Positions 45,828-56,734 of a stretch of DNA of 64,000 nt are shown here, in pieces. The translations under genes and the position numbers were made by a program. The notes under the pieces are model-generated. The model saw nothing but the letters and a program-made list of their open reading frames with translations, was not told the origin of the DNA and ran no database searches. The DNA is from Entomortierella parvispora (taxonomy: Eukaryota > Mortierellomycota > Mortierellomycetes > Mortierellales > Mortierellaceae): the NCBI GenBank assembly GCA_963573315.1, contig OY752140.1, forward strand, positions 2,046,001 to 2,110,000. Direction: 5' to 3'. Numbering within the stretch: position 1 is the first letter of the stretch; each line of letters starts with the position of its first letter.

Positions 45828-48800
45828 ATGCAGAACCAGCCAAGGCGACAGCCGCCGCCTCCCCACCAGCGCATGCCCATGAACGGCAATCCGCCGCCAC
45901 AGGGACAGTACATGCGCCAGGGCCCGCCTCCTCCTCGCCCGATGGGGCCTGGGCCTGGCATGTATCCCCCCAACATGCAGCAAGGCATGGGCAACTATCC
46001 ACCGCCAAATATGCCCAACATGCGACCCCGTCCACCAGCCAACATGATGCCCATGAGCAGCCAGATGAACATGAACGCACAGCGACAGCAGCAGATGGGT
46101 GGACCCATGCCCCCTATGATGGGCGGTCAGATGCGTCCGATGGGAGGCATGGGCGGTCCTCCTCCGATGACTCGTCAAGGCACCATGCCCAATATGGGTC
46201 CGCCTCGTCCCAACCATGTCATCTCTGGATTCAGGGCGCCGCCGCCGCCAGGACAGGGACCAGGCATGGGACCAGGACCCGGTCCCTCTGGCGGGCCGGT
46301 CCACTCGGCGCCATTATCTATCTACGGAGGCATTGGCGCGCCAGCAGGCGGCTCTGGGTCCATGCCTGCGTATCCGCCGGTGCCTCAGCCCCCCATGGCT
46401 CCTGCCAACTACCTTCCAAAGACGTCGCATGGCTCCTCGCCTGTCAACCGCACCATCACCTCCTCTCCAAGCCCGATACCAGGATCTGGTCCAACAACAA
46501 CCACCACCACCACCACTGGACCTCCAGCGCCGATCCCACCCAAGGCGCTGCGTCGTGAAAACTCTTCGCCTCGCAAGGAATCGACTTCGAGCACAGGTCG
46601 AAAGGAAACCTCTTCGCCACAGGTCAGGAATGAGCAACCCACTGTGCCCTCGCCTGTGATTCGAAAGGAGGTTGTAGTGCCACCCCTACCTCAACAACCA
46701 ACGTCGACGCCGTCGCCCACACCTCGACCTCCAGTGAGGAGAGATACCTCCTCGTCCTTGAAGTCACAAAAGGACGCTACTCTGCCATCACCGACCTTGA
46801 AGAAGGAGGTCCCAGTTCCTCAACGCAAGGACACGCCTCCACAGCCATCACAGCAACAACCTCTGCGAAAGAATCTCATCTCGATGTCGTCGCCTTCGAT
46901 GAGTTCTCCTCTCGTGACGGGTCGTCCTCCGGTTGTGGAGGTGGCTCAGTTTGGTCGGGAGGGCTTTAACCATGAGGAGTGTAAGAACCGAGTGACTTTC
47001 TTGAGTGCGGCCTTTTTTTATTTCGAAGGAAACAAACACTGACATTTTCTCGTTTTCTATTTTATTTTTTTTATCTCTTTTTCTACCAGATTTGACTCAG
47101 AATTTGGCCAACGCCAGCGAAGAAACTATTCGAGCGTTTTTGCAATCTCTACAGGATTCCAAATCGATGGCGGCCGGCGATCTTCAGGAGAATGTCTTCA
47201 AGAATTATAACGAATTTGTGACAATTTCCAAGGAAATCTCAAAGCTCGAGACCGATATGCAGACATTACGAGGACTCTTGGATGATCTCAAAATGGCGAG
47301 TGACAACCTTCAGGATGATGATGACGAGTTTTTGTTGACCGCTGGTATGTTATCGGAACTGAAAGATCAAACCTCTTCCCTTCCTTTCAAACACACGTCA
47401 TAACTTATTTACCCATCTTATTCGGATTTGTTAGGCATTGAGGATTCAGCGCCTGTGGTTCCCAAGCGTATGACCGTTATGGTTTCCAGCATGTCGGATC
47501 TGACCTCAGTCTGGAAGGCGCAGATGATGGCTTTGTGGGAGGGTATTGAGGGCGCACAGGTACTTTTTTAGGGCAATCATTGGAATCCAAGCAAGGCTGC
47601 TTCCATGTTTTTCATGCGGACAAAACTAACAAAGCCTCTGTATTGCACTACCCTCAATAGAAAATGTTGCCATACCACTCAAAGCGCCATTTGATTCGAG
47701 AATCGCCCAGTTTTGTAGAAGTGAACACATCGACCAACAAGATCAAGCACCCTGTTCACATTGTGCTTATGAACGATACCCTCTTGGTGGCCACACGCAA
47801 GAAAAAGACTTCGGCCCATTCAAAATTCAAGCTGCTGGGAGACCGGTGTTGGCCATTGACTGAAATCACGATCGAGGACATGAAGGATACCGCCGGTAAG
47901 TCATCAGAGCAGGTGTGACCGTATGGATCGAGGGCTCCGTTTGTGATTCTCTTGGACTAATCTCCTGTATTGTTTAATTTAGATATTAGAAACGCGATCA
48001 AGATCACTCATGGTGCGGAAGTATATGTGTACAAGACAGAGAAGGGTCAGGAGAAGCAGACTATGCTGGTGAATGCCAAGCGTTCAACGGAAGAAATGCA
48101 GGCCCGCACAAACGAGTCTCGCAACAAAGGGGGTCTGTTTGGATTTGCGCCTGCGATGCCCAACCGTGCTGGCATGCCCTTCAGGACCTCTATCGGCTCA
48201 AACCAAACCGATACACGTTGGCTGGCAGAGTTTACAGATGAACTGGATGTTTTGATTGCTCAACACGAGTTTGATGGAGCAGTGACAGGGATTGAAAAAG
48301 GTATCGCATAACGCGTTGCTTCCTATTCTTAGTTTCTCTTGTCGATCCCTTATTTTATTGGCCTTTGATGATTGCTACAGCCTTCGTTTGGTGTTAACAT
48401 GAAGTGTGCTTCTCGTCTTGCATTATTTATAGCGACTGTGCTTCTGTCACAGATGACGACGCTGTCTGCCACCAAAAAGGAAGAAACGCGAAAGCGACTT
48501 GATGAACGTGTTTCCCGCTTGTCACGCGCCATCCTCACGAACCTTGGGCAAGCGCACATAACAAAGTTAGCTGTCCAGCGGGATGTGGGCTGGCTTGAGC
48601 GACTTGGTTGTCTGGACCAAGCTAGAGATGTGTTCCTGAATAACCGGACAAAGGTTATTCGCAACAGAACAAGGTAAAGATCACTTTGGACAAAGGACTG
48701 TTTGGGCAACCGATGACCAGATTCAATTGACCTTTTAACACTGCCGCTTTTTCAACACAGCCAAGTGAAGCCGAAGAGGGATCCAGTTGTCCATGTCGAG

Positions 48801-49842
48801 GAGCTTGCTATGATTGTGTTTACTTCCATTAAGAACACATCCCAATGGTACGAGCTATCGTTCAAGGACCCAAAGATGTCCTCGGCCTTGGTCAAGTGGG
48901 CCAAGCAAGAGATTGAGGCATTTGCAGACTTGTACAAGGATATCGTGTTTGGAAACAGTCAGCAGGGAATGAACTTCCAGGTCATTGCCGACTGCTTCAA
49001 GATTACTCAGGAGCAATGCAGCAAGGTATGTCGTATTTTGACACCCTGCCAGCTGAAGGGAGGTTTCTTTAATAGAAGCTGACATCATTTTTTAATTGAA
49101 AATAGCTGCGAGATGCTGGATTGGATATGGTCTTTGTCCTGGAAACAGTCCTCCTACCCTATTTGACCGAAACGATTGCTGAACATGAACGACGCTGCCT
49201 GGAGCGGATGGATGCCATTATCGAGCATGATGACTTTGCGCCTATGTCGGGAGAAGATTTGGGTAAAGATCCGGGGGGGTTTTTTTATTTATGCTTTTTT
49301 GCGGCCAAAATGATACGGCAACTCTCTGGTAGCTTCTCCATTTTTATGTGACTAATTCATCGAAATTGTTCTTAGGTTCGGCGACACCGTTGTCTGCAAG
49401 CATGGTTGCCTTCTACACTGTGATGCTTCAGTTTGTGAATAATATCTGTCTGATTGGATCCTTAACCCTGTACTCTCGCATCGTGGACTCGATTGCGATC
49501 CTGTTCAAGGCGTATCTGAACAGGACGATCCAAGTCTATGAGGAGCGCGGCATGACAGACGAACAGCGTGCGGTCGCGAACTCGAATTTCCAGTTCATCT
49601 CTGAAAGCTTCATCTCGAGAGTGATTGTGCAACTCCGCCACCAATTCGATCGCCCTATTCCTGAGCTTGATGTTGTCCGCGAGGAACTTGGAGGTAACAA
49701 CCTTCCCCCCCCCCCTCTTCTTCCTTGGATGAAATCGATTTTTTTTTTTTATTCTTGACTTAGCACTTCTTCTGGAAATGCCTTTTGTACTGATCTTCTT
49801 TCCTTGCCTCTCTGCTATATCCTAGGAGTGGAGCTTAGTTAA
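45828..49842 (+). CDS. EXO84: Exocyst complex component EXO84
   Basis: Exocyst subunit that helps tether secretory vesicles at the plasma membrane. Ten exons keep phase: 45828-46980, 47090-47344, 47435-47559, 47661-47895, 47983-48300, 48433-48673, 48761-49025, 49106-49262, 49376-49693 and 49826-49842; 1027 residues. Residues 1-385 are a Pro/Gly/Met/Gln-rich, then Ser/Thr/Pro/Lys-rich low-complexity extension, longer than usual. The core begins LTQNLANASEETIRAFLQSL, with KNYNEFVTISKEISKLETDM (coiled coil), a PH-like segment (HIVLMNDTLLVATRKKKT), FTDELDVLIAQHEFDGAVTG, and helical bundles (RVSRLSRAIL, VFTSIKNTSQWYELSFKD). The last exon encodes only five residues (GVELS is the end). An alternative end is read-through of the final intron with 21 extra residues. 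Confidence 0.93.
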
Positions 49843-50030
49843 GAACTAATAAGCTGATGACGAAAAGAATAGTAGCTTTAACATCCCATTCCCCTCAAAC
49901 ATCATAAAGCGAGATTAACTTCACCACTGAGCCATCTTCTCTTTCCAGATCGATACCTTTATGTCTAACCGCTTTTGAACAGGCCGGGCCTGTTGTTTGC
50001 CCAGATTTTTTTGTGGAACCCGCAAGATAA
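49843..50030. other. Short spacer between EXO84 and the third Sel1 gene
   Basis: Only about 190 bases separate the EXO84 stop from the leader-exon Met of the Sel1 gene, on the same strand. A separate short transcript is not supported; the 50031 frame is assigned to the Sel1 gene leader. Confidence 0.4.
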
Positions 50031-52990
50031 ATGGCGGAGCGACAACCTTGCTTTGCCATGGGTACGCCCTTCTGCTTTTTTCGATTCTTCACACTCACCC
50101 TCTCTTCACTCTTGCAACAACCCTGTCTTCTTGGAACAGACGTACAGCTGTTGGACCATATTCTACCAACGACAGAGCCGTCATCTGAATCGACCGCGGA
50201 GGGAGCTATGACTCTCAGCACTCCTACAACACCCTCTGAAATCGGAAGTATTGACACCAGTGGCTGCAGCAGCCTCCTTCCGTTGGAGAAGGACATGGGT
50301 GTCGTCAGCCTAGCACAAGGATTGAATGAGCTCAAGTAACAACGTTGTAACTCATCCTTCAACCCGGTATGGTATTGATATTAGAAACACATCCTAACCT
50401 GCTGTCTCTTTTCGTGAATAGTTTAGGCGGTTTAGCCGAAAGAAATCCAGCCGCCCAGAACAATATCGGCCGAATGTATGAATTCGGTGAAGGTCTTCCT
50501 CAAAGTCACGTCAACGCCATGGTGTGGTACCTGAAGGCAGCCCGCCAAGGAAGCGCCTCTGCTCAAAACAGCGTTGGTATCTTGTACCGTGATGGAAAAG
50601 GCGTTGCACAGGATGACACCACCGCCAGAGAATGGTTTTTCAGGGCCGCTGACCAAGGACACGCTGCTGCTCAGTGCAACTTGGGAAAAATACACCTTCG
50701 AGATAGCAGTCACGCCAAAGCCATGGAGTGGTTCATGAAGGCTGCCAACCAAGGGTTTGCAACTGCTCAATTCAGTGTCGGCACGATGTATTATATCGGT
50801 CGTGGCGTTCCTCGGGATTCATCTAAAGCTGCAGAATGGTACTTAAGGGCATCCAACCAAGGATACGCAATTGCTCAGTTCAGCTTAGGCGCGATGTACG
50901 ATGCTGGCGATGGCGTTATTCAAGACGACTTTGCAGCCTCAGAGTGGTATTCCAGAGCGGCTGATCAAGGATACACTAATGCACAGTTCAATCTGGGTAT
51001 TTTATACCAACAAGGCAGAGGCATTTTACAGGACAATCTTGCAGCTGTTGAATGGTATACGAAAGCAGCGGAGCAAGGACACGCCCCAGCCCAACACTAC
51101 CTAGGGCTTTTGCATCACGTTGGGAACATTGTATCGCAGAATAGCTCTAAAGCTTTGGCATGGTATACGAAGGCCGCCGAGCAAGGGGACGCCATCGCTC
51201 AGCTTCGCCTTGGGGAGATGTATGGTGAAGGCGACAGTACTCTCTACGATTACCTTGAAGCAATAGAACGGCATCTGAAGGCTGCCAAAGGGGGGGTCGA
51301 TGCTCAATTTGACGTTGGTGTGATATACGGTCACAGTAAGGGTGTTCCTCAGGACCATCAGAAATCCATGGAGTGGTATCTGAAGGCCGCCAATCAAGGA
51401 GATGCCGATGCTCAGTTCAACGTTGGTAATCATTACTATAGGGGCAAGGGTGTTCCACAGGACGACCAGAAAGCTATGGAGTGGTATATGCAGGCCGCAA
51501 ACCAAGGACAAGTCGGCGCTCAGTTCAACGTTGGTAATAGCTACTATAATGGCAAGGGTGTTCCCCAGGACTACCAGAAAGCTATGGAGTGGTATCTGAA
51601 GGCTGCTGACCAAGGACATGCCAACGCTCAGGCCAGCATTGGTGTGATATACGATCTCGGCAAGGGTGTTCCTAAGGACTACCGGAATGCCATGGAGTGG
51701 TATGTGCAGGCCGCAAACCAAGGACACGCCGACGCTCAGTTCAACACTGGTGTGATATACGATCTCGGCAAGGGTGTTCCCCGGGACTACCAGGAAGCCA
51801 TGAAGTGGTATCTGAAGGCTGCCAGCCAAGGACACGCCGAGGCTCAGTTCAACATTGGTGTGATATACGATCTCGCTAAGGGTGTTCCCCAGGACTACAA
51901 GAAAGCCATGAAGTGGTATCTGAAGGCCGCCAATCAAGGAGATGCCGATGCTCAGGCCAGCATTGGTGTGATATACGATCTCGGCAAGGGTGTTTCGAAG
52001 GACGACCAGAAAGCCATGGAGTGGTATCTAGAGGCTGCCAACCAAGGACACGCCAGCGCTCAGTTCAACATTGGTGTGATACACGATTTCGGCAAGGGTA
52101 TTCCCCAAGACTACAAGAAAGCCATGGAGTGGTATCTGAAGGCTGCTGACCAAGGACTTGCCAACGCTCAGTTCAACGTTGGTAATAACTACTATAATGG
52201 CAAGAGTGTTCCCCAGGACTACCAGAAAGCTATGGAGTGGTATGTGCAGGCCGCAAACCAAGGACACGCCGGCGCTCAGTTCAACGTTGGTGTGATACAC
52301 GATTTCGGCAGGGATGTTCCCCAGGACTACCAGAAAGCCATGGAGTGGTATATGAAGGCTGCCAGCCAAGGAGGCGCCGAGGCTCAGTTCAACATTGGTA
52401 TGATACACGATTTCGGCAAGGGTGTTCCCCAGGACTACCAGAAAGCTATGGAGTGGTATCTGAAGGCCGCTGACCAAGGCTTCGCTAGCGCTCAGTTCAA
52501 CATTGGTGTGATATATGATCTTGGCTTGGGTGTTTCGCAGGACGACCAAAAAGCTATGGAGTGGTATCTGAAGGCTGCCGACAAAGGCCACGCCGGCGCT
52601 CAGTTCAGCATTGGTCTGATATACGATCTTGGCATGGGTGTTTCCCAGGACGACCAAAAAGCCATAGAGTGGTATCTGAAGGCTGCTGAGAAAGGCCACG
52701 CCTGCGCCCAGTTCAACGTTGCTATAATATACGATCTCGGCAATTGCGTTCCTCGGGACGACCAGAAAGCCATGGAATGGTATCTGAAGACCGCCAACCT
52801 TGACGTGGCAGGCGCTCAGTTCAACGTTGGTAATAGTTTCTGCAGTGGCAATGGTGTTCCCCAGGACCACCAGAAAGCCATGGAGTGGTATCAAAAGTAT
52901 GCTGAGCAAAAACACGCCAAATCCCGACAGAAGGGCATTGCAGAGCACATAGAAGATTTTAGAAAAATGTGGAGGAATGTGGATTTCTAG
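50031..52990 (+). CDS. Sel1-repeat protein (third copy), recently expanded
   Basis: Sel1-type solenoid protein. Three exons: 50031-50061, 50140-50335 and 50422-52990 (phase 1, then phase 2), 931 residues. The leader (MAERQPCFAMDVQLLDHILP...) is unlike the Sel1 part and is Ser/Thr-rich. The main exon begins LGGLAERNPAAQNNIGRMY and carries roughly 23 36-residue units. From about residue 305 the units are nearly identical at DNA level (108-bp periods), with KGVPQDYQKAMEWYLKAA, QGHADAQFNIGVIYDLG and their slight variants, unlike the older units at the N-terminal end. The last unit is followed by a short charged C-terminus (AEHIEDFRKMWRNVDF). No stop or frame break. Leader exons are tentative because no transcript is available. 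Confidence 0.85.
51290..52900 (+). repeat. Tandem 108-bp repeats within the third Sel1 gene
   Basis: Around fifteen tandem units of 108 bp each encode one 36-residue Sel1 unit. Neighbouring units share long identical stretches (for example CAGAAAGCCATGGAGTGGTA and CGCTCAGTTCAACATTGGTG), so expansion by unequal exchange or slippage is recent. No insertion breaks frame. Confidence 0.85.
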
Positions 52991-53130
52991 TTCCAATGGA
53001 GAGCAGTTCACGTTTGAAATGAAAAGGTCCGCACTTCAACTGTCAGGCGCGGACAAACAATTCCATTCAGACTTTATTCAGTTGGTGATGCAGCTCCCCG
53101 GAGTTGAGGTGAATATAAGCACACCGGCGT

Positions 53131-53166
<36 letters not shown>

Positions 53167-53501
53167 AAAGAGAGTGGCCCATAGATTGTTCTCTATCACT
53201 AGAGTAAGGCCAAGACGGCCTGACGAAATGACAACAGGTTATAGGAACAGATCTTTGTCTGTGGTAAAGTCGAGGTCGCGACAGCACATCCACCAAACGC
53301 TATAGCAACCCAGGGAACGGGAACTGAGGAAAATTGCTCTTTGTGGCACAAGGCGGGAAAGCTGAACTCCGTGCGGGATGTTCAACCGCCTCATTCTCCC
53401 AGGGCTCATTCCCTCTCTTCCGCTCCCTTTTCATCACATTCTCATTCACACAGTCGACATTCCAATTGATTCGACACCTGAGAAAAGAAAGGAGGAAAGA
53501 C
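52991..53501. other. Intergenic with a 31-T run
   Basis: About 510 bases. An uninterrupted run of 31 T at 53135-53165. The segment 53300-53500 is C/T-rich, the probable 5' UTR of the following gene. No gene seen. Confidence 0.45.
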
Positions 53502-54785
53502 ATGTCATCGACGCACGGACTCAAGCACTTTTGGAAGAAGGAACACCCGTCTGCCTCCAAGGAGGAAGGACACTCGCGTTCGAGATCAAGCACAGCCACT
53601 CGGAAGGACAATGCGGCTGCAACTGTTGCAGCGGGAGCAACGTCTTCTAAAGCGGGCTGCCACTCCCTGCCTGCACCTCGAGGCCACGTGAAGGAAAGCA
53701 GCATCAAAGAAAACAACGCCAAGGCAGCAAATCCAAACGAGGGTGAGAACAACGACGACAACAACGATGACGAGAACCTTGCTTCTGATCAGAAGGTGAC
53801 CCGGAAACGATCCATCCTTTTCAACCTCATGTTACCACCGGAGCCTGCCCCCGTCGACTCTCAGCTCTCGCTGCCACCTATCGACATGTATAATCCCAAC
53901 CCCACAGTCGTCGTCCCATCCGGCCCAACAACATCTTTACATTCAAAAGGACCAAGAAAAGCTATCGGCGCTACCAAAAGCTCATGGACATCAACCAAAA
54001 CCACGACCATGGTGACAGAGGAACGAGAGTCGAGGACGACCGTCCATGTGCCTTGGTCTTGGTCTTGGTTCGGTCATGGTGCAAAGGAGAAAGGCACGGT
54101 ATCAAAAGAGGACAAAGAACAGCAACCATCAAAGATCGGGGGCAAGGATACCAACGAGTCCCTTGTCAGGAGCTTAACAGTGACAGAGACAAAGACTGAG
54201 ACTGTGTCGAGAACCGTACAAGCCAAGGCCTGGATCTCAAAACTGGGACGGAGCAATGATGACAACAATGATGTTCGACAAAGGCGGCGCGTCAATGGAG
54301 TCAGTGGTGTAGGAGGTGGTCAGGATTCAGACGCGGCAGAGGGGGTGCCGGGAGGAGCTGTTGATGTGGGACAACGAGAGATGGTTGGAGGACTACCCCA
54401 GGACATGCAGCAATCCCACCAGCAACAGCAGCAGTTGCAGACATTGCAGCAGGAGATCATCCACCAAGAAATCCACAACAAGACACGGACTGTCTCTCTA
54501 GTGAGCATTAACGTCTCTGACATTTTTGGACTCGGTAAATGTCTTGAGATCATCCTGGCCATGATGAAGGCCCATGGTCAGTTCCTGACCCATCAACCCT
54601 TTTGGCTACAATGTGTGATCATGTCCTGGGAGGGCTTGATGATGTTCTTGACCCTCTGGGGTCTGTTGCGCATCGTAGGCATCGCCGAGATCGTGGTCTG
54701 GGGTGCAGATGATTTAGTTCGGGGAACTCTTTCGACAGTTCGACGCGTTGGACATGCCGTTCAGCTTTACTTTGCATACCGTTAA
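53502..54785 (+). CDS. Hypothetical membrane-associated protein
   Basis: Function unknown, single exon, 427 residues (MSSTHGLKHFWKKEHPS start). Residues 1-330 are disordered: Lys/Ser/Thr-rich, Asn/Asp-rich (NDDNNDDEN), and a Gln run near 310. Residues 336-427 are ordered, with TRTVSLVSINVSDIFG, then a long hydrophobic region: HQPFWLQCVIMSWEGLMMFL followed by TLWGLLRIVGIAEIVVW, which may form one or two membrane helices, and a basic/aromatic tail DLVRGTLSTVRRVGHAVQLY. No known domain is recognised. An upstream in-frame Met at 53334 lies in UTR-like sequence. It stands convergent with UBC13, about 190 bases apart. Confidence 0.75.
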   Translation: MSSTHGLKHFWKKEHPSASKEEGHSRSRSSTATRKDNAAATVAAGATSSKAGCHSLPAPRGHVKESSIKENNAKAANPNEGENNDDNNDDENLASDQKVTRKRSILFNLMLPPEPAPVDSQLSLPPIDMYNPNPTVVVPSGPTTSLHSKGPRKAIGATKSSWTSTKTTTMVTEERESRTTVHVPWSWSWFGHGAKEKGTVSKEDKEQQPSKIGGKDTNESLVRSLTVTETKTETVSRTVQAKAWISKLGRSNDDNNDVRQRRRVNGVSGVGGGQDSDAAEGVPGGAVDVGQREMVGGLPQDMQQSHQQQQQLQTLQQEIIHQEIHNKTRTVSLVSINVSDIFGLGKCLEIILAMMKAHGQFLTHQPFWLQCVIMSWEGLMMFLTLWGLLRIVGIAEIVVWGADDLVRGTLSTVRRVGHAVQLYFAYR

Positions 54786-54978
54786 TATCCATCCTAGAAT
54801 AAATGTTTTAGAGCTGCAGTAGTGTAGAGAAAAAAACACGGAGAGGGGCCTCACTTTTTGATGCATCTCAGCGGACCAACAGATCACTTTGTCTCCTCTT
54901 CTTTGGAAACAACATGACAATGAACAAAGAGTAAACGTGGAAAATGATATATTGTTTTCTGTCTCATCATTGTAATAT

Positions 54979-56005
54979 TTAAGCGGTGGCATACTTCCGT
55001 GTCCACTCCTGTGCGGTCTGAATGGCAGCATTCTCGTTCTCCTTCCAGTGCTGGGCAACATCGTTGGCGAGGGGATCGTCGGGGTTGGGCGAGGAAAGAA
55101 GGGCCTGGACAGACAGAAGAACGGTACGGATCTGAAGAGCAGGCGACCACTTGTCTAAGAATTGTAAATTGATCTGGTTGTCAGCAACGGCTTTGATGAA
55201 TAGAATCATCTCATAAATGTCCCAATCTTCCTTCGATTTTCTCCCTTCATTCCCTTACCTTTCAAGATATCGAGACAGATGCGACCCAGTTTGTCAATGT
55301 TGGGGTGGTAAATCTTGGTCATGAAACGCACTTTGGGAGGGGCCATGGGGTAGTCCTCGGGCAAGAACAGCTCCAACTTGAAAATGCCGCCTACAGCATC
55401 ACAAAAAGATGCCAGAAAAAAAACAAGAAAAGGAAGCAGCTCTTTCCAGTTAGAGATATTGGTCCATGTCATGTGGTGCAAAACGTGGTTTTGTTGAATG
55501 TTTTGGAAAAAAAACATGCTATCCCCTTGTTTCCAGAGCCCCTCAAAAGTCGTTCCAAGATGTTTCCTTGACCACGTTTCGTATGGCGTGCAGCACAGTC
55601 GAGTCAACTCCTACCACTCCTTGCTCAGCCCGAGAAAGGATAGGTCACCTGTCCTGGGTACAATGCATGCGATGCAACTGGGAATCCTGGAATCCAAAAT
55701 CTAGTCCTTATGAGCCCGTACCTTCGAATGGTGACTGGTTAGGGCCAGCAATGATGACATCAAAGTAGCGGAGGTTATCATCGTGGGGGGTGGCGCTGAT
55801 GCCCGGGGCAGGATCTGCCAGGAGACGTTCGGTTTCCTAGAGAGATGCGACCAAGCGAAGGCAGTTTGCGTGAGTAGCAAGAACATGAATGAATTGAATG
55901 AACGCGAAAGACAGTTCGTCGCAAAACGAGTGCCCTGGAGAAGGAGGAACACCTCGGCCCCTTGGAGCAAAGACTGACCTTGATGATGCGCTTGGGCAAG
56001 GCCAT
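54979..56005 (-). CDS. UBC13: Ubiquitin-conjugating enzyme E2 N, Ubc13
   Basis: E2 enzyme that with Mms2/Uev builds Lys63-linked ubiquitin chains, notably on PCNA in DNA damage tolerance. Four exons: 56005-55979 (27 nt, MALPKRIIK), 55836-55722, 55390-55259 and 55154-54979; all phases fit, 149 residues, the exact family length. Sequence is strongly canonical: [74 protein letters not shown] with the catalytic Cys in [27 protein letters not shown] and the C-terminal [11 protein letters not shown]. Intron 2 is about 330 bases, larger than the rest. Position near FAN1 on the same side of the genome is coincidental as far as I can see. Confidence 0.97.
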
Positions 56006-56734
56006 TTTATGCGGTGGAGAGGACGGATGGAGGGAGAAGAAAGGATGCGGAAGAGAAGAAAAAGAAAGACGAGAACATGGACAAAGCGTTGCGTCTGCAT
56101 GCAGAATTGCAGATGCAATGAAAAGGTCACGTGTAGGAAACCTAGCGCGGGACCTGGACCTGGACCTAGACCAGGTTGGTAGGTGAACGCAAAGACGTTT
56201 CTTCGTCCCTTCATGGGCCCAACAAATGCCTCGTAGGCAAGTCTAGGCGGCGATGGCAGAGACGAGACCAGAAGAGAAGAGAAGACAAGAGAAGAGAAGA
56301 GTTCTTCGCGAGCAGACAGATACAGATCCACATCCACACTTGTCCACGCAGGGTGCGAAGCAGGCGACCGACGATCGATTGTGACTCAAAAGAAAAAAAA
56401 ATCAAAGTGAAAAAGAAGCGGACGTTCTGTGTGTGCGGTGTGAGACACTGTCCATCTCTTCTTTCCTTCCCTCCCTCCATTCAATCCCCATTCCATCCCT
56501 CCATCAGCGCATCGACACCCACCTCCTTTCCTGCTCTGTCCGACTGCATTCCCTTCTCTGTCTCTCTACCCTGTATGTCTGCGCCCTCTCTTTGCTTCAC
56601 TCCATTGCTTTTTTCTCAAACGCTAATCTTTTATTTTCTTTCGTTTTATGCTGTTGACCGTTAATGGTCGTCCTGATAAAATAGACCCGTTCCCTTCTCC
56701 TCTCCTCGAAAAAAGTCGAGCCCAGCACTTCAGC
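56006..56734. promoter_or_regulatory. Divergent promoter between UBC13 and TRP1
   Basis: About 730 bases. GAGAAGA-type repeats are at about 56270-56300, and the plus strand is C/T-rich from about 56430 on. The TGACTCA site is listed separately. No internal gene is supported. Confidence 0.5.
56382..56388 (+). promoter_or_regulatory. Possible Gcn4/CPC1-type site TGACTCA upstream of TRP1
   Basis: A perfect TGACTCA lies about 350 bases before the tryptophan gene start and about 380 before UBC13's. It could respond to general amino-acid control. Chance occurrence in 64 kb is expected for roughly eight sites. Confidence 0.35.

Noticed and set aside
50031-50339. Separate small gene of 102 codons upstream of the third Sel1 gene
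   Set aside because: It contains donors and acceptors that join it in phase to the Sel1 exon, matching the intron position in the other two copies.
51290-52900. Regular repeats resembling a CRISPR array
   Set aside because: Units are 108 bp, contiguous, in frame and encode Sel1 motifs; there are no unique spacers and the host is a eukaryote.
51101-53011. Long minus-strand frames across the third Sel1 gene (and similar plus-strand frames across the first two)
   Set aside because: They follow the 108-bp period of the sense repeats, so a stop-free antisense phase in one unit is open in all units.
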